From assembly GCF_001522545.3 (NCBI RefSeq), contig NC_031768.1, forward strand, positions 94,615,669-94,679,668: 64,000 nt of DNA, in the 5' to 3' direction. This DNA is from Parus major (taxonomy: Eukaryota; Chordata; Aves; Passeriformes; Paridae). The translations under genes and the position numbers were made by a program. The notes beneath the pieces were generated by a model. That model searched no databases. It saw nothing but the letters and a program-made list of their open reading frames with translations, and had not been told where the DNA came from. Of the stretch, positions 27,246 through 36,405 are shown piece by piece; position 1 is the first letter of the stretch; each line of letters begins with the position of its first letter.

Positions 27246-27324
27246 CTCTTGGCAATTTCTGAGTATTTCCCAGGTTTAGTGCAATATATCCACAGAAAAG
27301 AAGACAGACAAATCTTGACATCAT
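27246..27324 (-). CDS. ABI3BP: ABI3BP coding exon 1 (start codon and signal peptide)
   Basis: This exon encodes the start of the secreted matrix protein ABI3BP. The start ATG is at 27324-27322 in a good context (ACC before the ATG, A at -3), and a second ATG follows directly. The 26 complete codons give a basic start (MMSR), a hydrophobic core (FVCLLFCGYIALNL) and a plausible signal cleavage area around LGNTQ, then KLPR. I recognise the N-terminus of vertebrate ABI3BP, whose known form has a similar signal peptide followed by an LGN-AQKLP-type segment. The coding part ends at 27246 with one base of a split codon. This fits the phase of exon 2, and the joined protein continues in the order known for ABI3BP. 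The donor would be GCAAGT, a GC-type site. The 5' untranslated part is not delimited. Confidence 0.78.
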
Positions 27325-27399
27325 GGTCACAAACCCAACCTCGCACTGGGAATGGCTCTGACAGGTATCACACAGAAGTACCGCAGCTGCATTTAAGTG

Positions 27400-27530
27400 A
27401 ACCGTTCTCTCTGTGACAAGAGGCAGCAACACTTTGACACAAGCTTAGTTTACACAGTGGGAGGAGACAGGATGACATCATTCACTCCCACTGCAAAATG
27501 AGAATTAGCATAAAAAAATATTATCAGGCT
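27400..27530 (-). promoter_or_regulatory. Candidate ABI3BP proximal promoter/5' UTR area
   Basis: This lies 80-200 bases upstream of the exon 1 start codon. Visible on the minus strand are a CRE/AP-1-like TGATGTCATC at 27480-27471, a CTCCTCCCAC box close by, and an octamer-like ATGCTAAT further upstream at about 27513-27506. No clean TATA box and no CpG island is present here. The call rests on position relative to the start codon and on short motifs that also occur by chance. The transcription start is not known. Confidence 0.3.
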
Positions 27531-30500
27531 CCCCCTGAAATAGTCTTCTGGGACTTGTTACGAGATCTTTTCCACCATTAAGGCTAAGACATTACCATTT
27601 TATTACTTACATTTCATGAAAAAAAAATCATGAATATCAAACTTTCTATTAATGGAAAACTGATCTGAGAGACATTTTCACTGTTTTATCCAAGAGAGCT
27701 GGACTTAAACTGCAAAAACAGCACTTGCAGTCCTCAGAGAACTGTTTGCTTTATTGACCTCAGTATTTTTGCAATCTCAACATTTTTCTTAAGGTTAATT
27801 CAGGCTACTTGTGGCTTTCATCCAGGCAAAATAAATACTAGTTTAATTTGACATGACATTATAAACAGGCATTGTAAATATTTATTCAGCAAAAGAACTG
27901 GACTTGAAAAATTTAAATGTCATTTTTTTCACTTGTAGCAAGTGTTGGCAATTTAAAAATACTTTATAATTTTCCCTTTCATAAGTGTCTGGTGAGTTAA
28001 TGGGTTGAATGTAATAAAGCAACGCTTCTCATTCCAGGGTGATCTTCTCACCAGTTACATAACTTTAGGTAGAAAATAAGTTCCATTTTTCCATTAAAAG
28101 CTGTTGTACTCCATATTTACAATGAGCCAAGTAAGCATAGCATTTGGTCCCACTCACAAGTGAGAAGATGGGAAGGAAAGGGTAAAGCAGAAGAAAAAGA
28201 AGCAGTAAGGAAGAATTTAGTCTCAGTATCTGGAAAAGTTTCCAAAGAGATTAAATCTATTCAACTAAGTAGTGACATCTCTCTCTCTCTCTCCCCCCCT
28301 AAAAATAAAAACCCCAAAACCATACAAGGGAAAACACAACAAAGAAAACCCAAAACAGACCCCAAGGGGAAAAGAAAAAAAGAAAATCTAACCAAAACCA
28401 AACCAAAAAGAATCATCAACAACCAAACCTAACCATAACTCTTGCTTACAATATGTGGAGTTCTACAGTATGCTTTGTCTGCTCCCACTCCCCACTTGAC
28501 TGGACCTGATGTTGTTCTGCTTCCATAGTGTTTATAAGCAGGGAAGATCACTCATACCTGGGTTAGAAACAAGTAGTTTAAAATTAAAAGGTAATATCTT
28601 GAATCATACATGAGCATTTCTTAAAGATCAGATTAATCACATATTTAAAAAGACCCTGTGTATGCGATAATTCAGGAAGAACTTCACAACAGAAACCACT
28701 GGTCATTGTCTTAGAGACAAACCTGAGGAATTTCAACCTCTTCTAATCAATATGGGCAGCACACAGCTATAACAAAAACAGCTGGACTGTGGCAATGTGT
28801 TCCAGACTCATCATACTATCTGAATTCGGACATAAGGAAACATTTATATTATTCATTAACTCAAATCTGGGAAGAGCAACTTGAAAGTTAATATTTGAGG
28901 CAGATCCCAAAAAATCCCCGAACACTATCACCTGAAGGATGTTTGGGAGAATCCAGACCTTGAATATGAACACTCCGAACAGGTAAATGAGATGGATACA
29001 ATTTGAATGAGATGAAAAGATGTTTGAAAGGTTGTACAATTAGACAGGGGTCTTACAAAAGACTGTCAAATAGCAGAAAGGGGAATAAAGAGAGCAAACA
29101 TGCCATTCTTATTGGCTTTTAAGTTAAAGTACTGTTTTCACAAATGGTCCAGAAACCATATTCTATTTTTCACCTTCAAAATTAAAAAATAAGAAATCAA
29201 TCATTTGATGTAACCCTCTCTTGGGAGGACTGACGGGAAAAATTGCTCCGTGGTCACACAGAGCTGTCTTTGTATTAGTGTAAACTGGACTCTCCTATTT
29301 GTCTTAAGGCAAATTCACTTTCCTTCAAAAGATTACACAACACCTTCCAAAAAAAGGCACAAAGGCCAACTTCTACTCAGAAAAATCTCAGTGAAACAAA
29401 CATAATAATTATTTGCCTACCTCACAACGTCTCTCATAGATAAATATAATCCCATCCCTGCTTTCACAACTACTTGCTTCTCTGCTGCACTTACATCTTA
29501 CTTCTTCCTCCTTGGTGCATTATCCAACCATGTCTTCTCTGCTTAGGTGCTCCAGATAGATAATTAACTTTCCCCTTGAGATCCTGGCAGACCATGCAGA
29601 TCCCTTTCCCTCTGATCCCTGTAGAACACAGCTCTTCCCAGCCCAGAGTTCAAAATCCCATGTCAAGATGCATTTTGTTCTGTCTTATTGAGGATATGCT
29701 TCATCAAGGACAATTTTGGTATAAGCAGATGTAAGTGTAACTTTCCATTAAATACATGCCAAGAGTACAAAAATCAGTTACATAATATTATTTTATAATT
29801 TTCTAATATGTTCCCCTCATCTGCACCATCCCGAGATGATAAATAACTAATCACTGATTTTGTCTGCTTCTTTTCTTGCAGGACTAACCTTTCCTAGGAA
29901 ACCTCTGATATATGAAAAATAAAAAATAATTTAAAAAAAAAAAATCAGTTTCTGCTTTCCTTTTTCTTAAATTCTCTTGCCATTTCAATGGATGTCGACT
30001 ACCGCAGTGCAAAACTAAACATGGGAACGTAAGGGAGTTCTTGGTTCCTGGAACTTCAAACACTATCCTGCATTGCTGGATGCTTCCATAATGCTGTTCA
30101 AGTATGCAGTTTCTCCTCTTGTTGGAGGCCTTGCATCACAATCTCCATTGAAACAGAGAGAGAATCTGATTTCCATTCATGAAGTTACCAAACCCAGCAC
30201 ATTCCTCAGGTTTCTCTCATCCACACAACCCTGGAAGTACATTACCCGTCCTTCGACTCTTCAGAAGGAAAATATTAAACAGAGAAGATTCAGTTAATGA
30301 CAGTTTTGTGTTACACCTTTAACATAAAAAAGGCAAGAATACTGAGCTTAATGCAGCAATGAAAAGTCTCAAACTGATCAATCAGGAAAAGACAAAACCT
30401 CTGATCCTTTAGTGACTCCTCCTTTTCAGCACCAAATTAATATTTAAGTAACAAAGTCAAGTACTCAAAAGTTTACTCTATTACCTCAACTTCAACTGAT

Positions 30501-31180
30501 TCTCTGCGGGTTAGATCTCAAAAACGAAGATTCCAACCAGATAGTATCACAGCACATCTGGGGGCAAAGCAGAGCTTTTCTAGTCCTATTGTAATAGTTC
30601 CCAGACCAGTAAGTACAACAAAAACAAAAGTATGGAAGGAAAAAGAAAAAGTTGGGGGGATGGGAGGAAGAACAGGAGACAAGATTTTACATTTTGTTTC
30701 CAAATACGAACATGCTTTTGTTTTTGATTTGGGCTCAGTCCCGATTCACCTATCATTCCTGATTATTTTGACAAGCAAAAGCCAAGTGCCTCAACTCCTT
30801 GCTGTTCTAATTTAAAGCAGAAAGAGTGTGCAAAGAATAACCTTGCAAGGAATAACCTTACAAAACAGAATCCCGTCTTCACTTTGAAAAGCCCAAAAAT
30901 GCCATTTGGAACTCTCCAAGAGCAAGGACTTACAGTACACTTGGTCTGTCTTTCCTCAGAACATTTCTGGTTGATACTGTACATTTCAGCAGTGTTTGTC
31001 AATTACTTGTGAAGCCTCTTTTTTATGAAATATGCCATATAAATTTTAATTATAATTTTCATTCTCTTATGGGTGACTCAATTATTGGACTTCTTTTCTT
31101 GAAAATATCATGGGAGCTCCTTTAAAGGCCTTCAGGAAAAAAGAGGTGCCAAATAACATTCTGTCAGATGTGCTGTTTAG
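27531..31180. other. Upstream flank of ABI3BP, no gene recognised
   Basis: AT-rich sequence upstream of the ABI3BP start. It contains a short (CT)n run at 28278-28292, followed by C/A-rich low-complexity sequence to about 28435, and a poly-A run near 29930-29943. Open frames here are short and without motifs. Nothing else was recognised. Confidence 0.5.
28278..28435 (+). repeat. (CT)n followed by A/C-rich low-complexity tract
   Basis: CT dinucleotides are followed by a C run, then about 130 bases made mostly of A with CC or CCC blocks (for example AAAACCAAACC). The lysine/proline/asparagine-rich open frame across it reflects composition only. Confidence 0.85.
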
Positions 31181-31341
31181 AGAAGAAAAAAGAAGAAAAA
31201 AGAAGAAAAAAGAAGAAAAAAGAAGAAAAAAGAAGAAAAAAGAAGAAAAAAGAGAAAGAAAAAAGAAGAAAANNNNNNNNNNNNNNNNNNNNNNNNNAAG
31301 AAAAAAGAAGAAAAAAGAAGAAAAAAGAAGAAAAAAGAAAA
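31181..31341 (+). repeat. Purine microsatellite (GAAGAAAAAA)n with assembly gap
   Basis: Tandem copies of a 10-base unit GAAGAAAAAA form a pure A/G tract, with one irregular unit near 31250. A run of 25 N (31273-31297) lies inside the array, so the true copy number is unknown and may be larger than shown. It lies about 4 kb upstream of ABI3BP exon 1. Confidence 0.96.
31273..31297. other. Assembly gap (25 N) inside microsatellite
   Basis: A run of N inside the purine array. The gap probably reflects failure to assemble the repeat. Confidence 0.99.
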
Positions 31342-32004
31342 TCTTAACTCTGCTTTCTTGAAGTTTCTAATTACTTCTTTTCCAATGCTTTATTCTCTAA
31401 ATTTATTCTATTTATTACTAATAAGCAAATATTTGAATTCTCATGCTATCAATAATACTGGATTCACATGTTAGTCTATTAGTCAAACGTAAGACTCATT
31501 CATTTCATAGATAAAGGTGACAAAGATAGGATATTCTACTGTCCTTATCCCAAACTGATTTCCAGATTTCCAAATTAATGGGATCTGAGACAAAGTGCAA
31601 AGAAGAAATTCAGTGAAAAGGAGTGGACAAAATAGCTGTTTCTTGTAACATGTTTTACATAGTTCAAACTCTTTCAGCACTCACTCATTTGATAATTGTT
31701 ATTTCAGACAGTGACTCATCTTTTCTAACAGGCAGTGTATTTTACCAAAATTCTGTACAACATGGACTGAAATAAAAAACCCCATTTCTTTAATTTCTCT
31801 GTTAAGTAATGACTTATCTTATTATTTCCTTTGTAATGAAAATAAGCTTGTAGACTCAGTTCTGCAGTTTTAATAACAATATCATGCCCCATAACAATAA
31901 CCTGCCCCATGAAGAACCAACAAAATTCCAGGTGGTGCCACTCCTCCTCGTTATCAAGACTTTGGTACTATTTTATTTAAGATTTATTTTGCCTTTTATT
32001 TTTT
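31342..32004. other. Flanking sequence, nothing recognised
   Basis: AT-rich sequence between the purine array and a CR1 fragment. No gene or repeat family was recognised. Confidence 0.5.
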
Positions 32005-33030
32005 TTAACAGTCAGGTTTTGACTGACTCCAAGGCAGGACTCTGCAGAGTGTCACTAGGCTCCTGGTACAACGCCTTACCACCCACTTGGGGGAAGAACA
32101 TTTTTCCCTTGTGACCAATCTGAACCTCCTTTGTTTTAGCTCATGCCTGTTTTCTCTCATGCTCGCACTACGCAGCAATGTGAGGAGCCTAGCTCCATGT
32201 TCTTGGCCACCTCTTGGGAAGCACTGTAAGGGCTGCTGTTATGTTCCCTCGTCCTGACTGAGCAAGTCCCATTCCCTCAGCCTGTCTTCACAAGGCAAGT
32301 GCTCCAGACCCTGACCATCTTGGTTGCCCTTCTCTAGACTTGCTGCAGTTTATCATTGTCTGTCCTGAATTTGGGGGTGGGGTGAGAGACCAACACTGGA
32401 TGCTACCTAGGTATGTAATTCATCAAGTGGTGAGTAGTGAGGGGAAATGACTTCCCTCAATCTCCTGGCCACGCTGCTGTTCAGACAGCCCAGGACACTG
32501 CTGACCTGCCTTGCTGCCAGGACCCACTGCTGGCTCCTGTGCAGCTTTCCATCCACCATGGTCCCACACTGCTTTTCACCAGGGCTGTTCCCAACCCATC
32601 AGTCCCCAGCCTGCATCACTGCAGGGGTTACCCCCATGCAGATACAGGACATTGCAGCTGTGGGACATACAGGATGCTGCAGCTGTACTTGTGGAATTTC
32701 ATGACTTCCCTGTCAGCCCATTCCTCCAGCTTGATTAGGTCCCTCTGAATGGCAGCCCTGCCCTAAAGAGTATCAAGTGATCATCCAAAATTGTGTCACC
32801 TGAAAACCTGACAAGAGTTCATTCTGTCACTCCAGGTTGCTGACAAAGATGTTAAATCCTAAATAAGTCCTAAGATAACCATCTGTGGTGCCTCACTTGT
32901 GACCCTCATCTATGCAGTGCATGATCCACTACCTACTTCCCTCTGAGCCCAAGCATCCAACTACTTACTTGGCCAGATAATCATGGTCTCTGTGAACTGC
33001 TTGGGTAGATGTGCACTGCATTAAACACTT
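32005..33030 (-). mobile_element. CR1 LINE fragment (about 1 kb), minus orientation
   Basis: The plus strand carries antisense CR1 landmarks in order: a TTTTTCCCTTGTGACCAATC region, CCTCAGCCTGTCTTCACAAG, GTGCTCCAGACCCTGACCAT, TTGCCCTTCTCTAGACTTGC, CTCAATCTCCTGGCCACGCT, TCCTCCAGCTTGATTAGGTC and GATGTTAAATCCTAAATAAG. These span the 3' untranslated region and the end of the reverse-transcriptase frame of the element. Many substitutions and indels make it an old copy. The plus-strand open frames at 32.4-32.75 kb are antisense remnants and not genes. Confidence 0.87.
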
Positions 33031-34315
33031 GATGTGTGCCACAATTTATATTTTAAAACACTGTCAAAAAACGAGCTTCTTTAAGCAAACTATCAACTCA
33101 TCAAATGGGTTCCTTACCTGAAGCCTTCCCCTTCATTGTTACATCTTAACAGAAAGAAATCTGCCCAATCTCAGCAAGCCTGTAGAGCAAAAACCTAGTG
33201 CCTTTGAAGCACTGTGTAATTACTAAGTGCTGAAGACACTGCTTCTGTCTGTGAAGAAAACCACCTTATTCTCCTCTTCCATCAACACATTTGTGCCACT
33301 TGAGATAATTAACACAATTACAGCCTCTCTATTATTGGATTACCCCAGAACATTCCTTCTAAACATCTTCTGTCTCTGCCTTTCCTGCATCATATCTCTA
33401 AATACTTATCACTGTCTTCCTGAACACGATCTGATTAACTTGAAATGCAAGCAGAAACAAAGAGCAAAACACAAAAAGGAGTGTGACAGTAATGAGTCTT
33501 TAACAGAGTAATTGCATGAATTAAAAATATCTTAGCATATATTGATTTTCCTGTGATTAGTATGAATTTTGGAAAGCTTCAATTATCCTCAATTATAATT
33601 TAATTATTCTATACATCCTTATAATATGAGCAAAGACTATAAGCAGCAGTCCTGTCCCAGATTGCTTTGGAAGGTGGGCTTCATAATCCATGCTGTATCG
33701 AGTCTTCAATACTCCATTATAATCTTCCTTTGCAGAAGTCAGCACCTCCTGGTCTCTTTCAGTCTCATTCCACAAAATGTTCTGATTTGTGAAGATAATG
33801 TAAGATCACAGTCCAGATTAGTGAACTCAGATGTGAAGTCTGGAGTCTATTATTATACACTAGGATAGGATACAAAATCTGTTTATACATTTACAACATG
33901 AATGTTGATGCCATTGGCAAATCTATTTTGAAGAGGGAGATCTGTCTGCATCACAGATCTGCAGAAGCACTCACCTCTGAAGATAAGAATGAAGTGCTAA
34001 GGATTGGCTTCTCTGATGTTTGCCAAGTTACAGTGGGTTTGTACGGGAATAAATACCACACACCACATGTCCTATCACGTATCTGATACAGATTCGGTTT
34101 ATTTTGGATTATTGCCACAGGACAAACTACTGTGCCCTTATGCTGCCGCTTCCTCATTGCTCAGCCACATTCTAATCAAGTACTTCTGGCTTCCACCCCA
34201 AAGAGATATAATAACGCTTCCTTACTTCTCAATACATCCACCATTTTCTGTGCCCTGGGCTTTTACCTCTGGCTCTCTCCTCAGTTGGCTTTTCCAGCCT
34301 CCCAGTTCCCGGGGG
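33031..34315. other. Flanking sequence, nothing recognised
   Basis: Between a CR1 fragment and a CpG island. There is one perfect 8-base inverted repeat, AGATCTGT (33938-33945) with ACAGATCT (33953-33960). No gene or repeat family was recognised. Confidence 0.5.
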
Positions 34316-34760
34316 AGCCCGCCCCGAGCGCNNNNNNNNNNNNNNNNNNNNNNNNNNNNNNNNNNNNNNNNNNNNNNNNNNNNNNNNNNNNNNNNNNNNN
34401 NNNNNNNNNNNNNNNNNNNNNNNNNNNNNNNNNNNNNNNNNNNNNNNNNNNNNNNNNNNNNNNNNNNNNNNNNNNNNNNNNNNNGGGGGGGCCAGCGGCC
34501 ACCTCCACACGGCGGCTGCACCGCGGAGCTCCCGAGGGGTGGCCGCTGGAGCAGCAGCAGGAAGGAGAAGGAGATGTGCCCCTGCACGGCGCAGTCCGTG
34601 TCTCTGGAAGAGAGGAAGGATTGGGAAGGTCGCTGCTGCTCACACTGCTCCCCCTGTCCCCACACACCGACAGCGGCTGCCACCAGCCCTGCTCCTGCCT
34701 TGGGCCGCTTCTGCATTCATTTCATGGCTCCTCTCAGCACAAGCTCCGAGGACAGAATGG
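34310..34760. promoter_or_regulatory. CpG island split by an assembly gap
   Basis: This short block is sharply GC-rich in an AT-rich, CpG-poor window. I count about 14 CpG in the roughly 230 bases right of the gap and 4 in the 26 bases left of it. A 153-base N run (34332-34484) sits at its core, where a G run borders the gap. Islands of this kind in birds usually mark a transcription start or a GC-rich exon. On the minus strand a good splice-acceptor-like run ends TCTTCCAG with AG at 34605-34604, followed by open sequence into the gap. It could be a distal ABI3BP promoter, a lncRNA start or an unassembled exon; none is established. Confidence 0.6.
34332..34484. other. Assembly gap (153 N) in GC-rich DNA
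   Basis: A run of N flanked by CCCCGAGCGC on the left and a G run on the right, consistent with loss of very GC-rich sequence. Apparent long open frames on both strands here are created by the Ns. Confidence 0.99.
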
Positions 34761-36072
34761 AGGTGGACACCAAACTGCTCTTCTCTCAAGGCAGTGCACA
34801 AAAGCGTACAAGGCTATGCTCTTTCACTTAAAATAGAGAAATTTATTCTCCCCGTGCCTGCCGGCTCAATTCCTCACAGAAAAAAGAATCCAAAAATAGT
34901 TTTAAGTTCTGCTTCACTACAGTGGGGGCACGGAATTAAATGCAACTGAGTACTGGCCCACTCCAGAGACAGCAGGTGCAGCCTTAAATTGTGCTTATTT
35001 CCCTCTTCCCTCCTCCCTTTCTCTACACCAGTCTTTCAAATATTCTGACAAAAAGCCAGGGGAAGCCCTGCAAAATCTAGAGCAAATAATAGAAACAAAA
35101 CACTGTTAACTTTTATGAAAAGCAGAGAAGTCATCTCGAAGTTATATGGAAGAAAATGACTAGATTCTTAGTTTTATTAAAAGATATTATTTTCTTGGCA
35201 TAAGAAAATTAGTTCTTTGGCTTGGATGCACAGATTTGATGAATGCCTGCAAAGACAGGAGGGAAATAATTCATGTTTTTTCCTCTCTCCATATGAGTCA
35301 TTTTGGCCTAAAACACATCTTCCAGAAACTTTTTGGCTGAATTTGGCTACATTAGTTTGCACTCGACATCAGCAGGCTTATCTAGGTCAGAATGCTGTGA
35401 ATAACATTCAAGTGTCATTGCTTGTCACTACTGTGCACAGAATTTAAACATATAAAAACTGCTATGAGCTATACACTGAAAGCTGAAAAAGGCAGCTAAT
35501 GAGCAACAGAAACACATTAAAGTACACAGCACATTTATTCTAAAGAACTTGTACATATTAATATGAAATTCATAAGTTTACTTGTTGTAATTGTCCTCTG
35601 TATCCAGGGATAAAAAATTAGGAAGTTATCTTACATGAAGATTAAAGTAACAGTAAAGTACAATTTATTGAAGCAAAGTAAACCCAGGATTAAATAAACT
35701 CTAAGTGTTGTCTTTAGAAGAAAATTATTTGCATGACACTCTCAGTGCAAGTATTTAACAACTCTAAATCTATTCCAAACAACTCAGAAACATTATCATC
35801 AAAACACATTATCTGTACAGGAAAGGAGTTTTGTTTCAGAAATGAACAGCAACTGCACATTTCCAGCAGGTAGCTCTCAAATGTGTGATAGAAGATTTTT
35901 TTTAAGCCAAGGACTGTGCTTAGCTTTAACAAAAAGCACAGCCCAAAAGAAATGGCTTTGTATGGTCAAATGGTGCATCAGGCCTAACATCTTTGCTTTA
36001 TGTTCAAGACAGAACAACAGTTACTAAATACTGATCTTAACCTGGTTCTGTGGGCCAAATGGCCAGTGGAGG
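34761..36072. other. Flanking sequence, nothing recognised
   Basis: AT-rich sequence between the CpG island and an LTR fragment. No gene or repeat family was recognised. Confidence 0.5.
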
Positions 36073-36405
36073 TGTTGTGGACTGACCCAGGCCAGATGTC
36101 AGGTACCATGAAAGCTGCTTACTCACTGCCCTCTGTAGCTGGGAAGAGGGGAGAAAATTTAACGCAGGGTCCCATGGGTTGAGATAAGGACCAGGAGACA
36201 TCTCTCATTAAATACCATCACAGGCAAATCAGGCTCAGCTTAGAGATATAAAGTGAATTTATTACTAACAAAATCAGAGCAGGATAATAAGAAGTGAAAT
36301 AAGCCCTTAAAAAACCCTTCCCCTCACCCCTCCCTCCTTCCCAGCTTTACCTCCTACCCCAGCAGGAGACAGAGAATGGGAGTTATGGTCAGTTCATCCA
36401 GAGCA
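36073..36405 (+). mobile_element. Truncated avian retroviral LTR fragment
   Basis: The sequence starts with TGTTGTGGACTGACCCAGGC, runs through a GTCAGGTACC area, then GGGTTGAGATAAGGACCAGG, a CATCACAGGCAAATCAGGCT stretch, GAATTTATTACTAACAAAAT, CAGAGCAGGATAATAAGAAG and a C-rich CCCTTCCCCTCACCCCTCCC segment. I recognise this order from a common family of avian endogenous retrovirus LTRs that start with TG and carry the GAGATAAGGAC block. It fades after GGTCAGTTCATC near 36400, so the 3' part is missing and no matching internal region is adjacent. Family naming needs a repeat library. Confidence 0.72.

Noticed and set aside
31110..31361. Lys/Arg/Glu-rich 83-codon frame
   Set aside because: It is a translation of the purine microsatellite and spans Ns.
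32437..32748. Three overlapping plus-strand frames of 75 to 103 codons
   Set aside because: They are antisense frames of a CR1 fragment.
34004..34831. Open frames of 128 to 275 codons on both strands near 34.0-34.8 kb
   Set aside because: They run through the 153-N gap, so their length is artificial.
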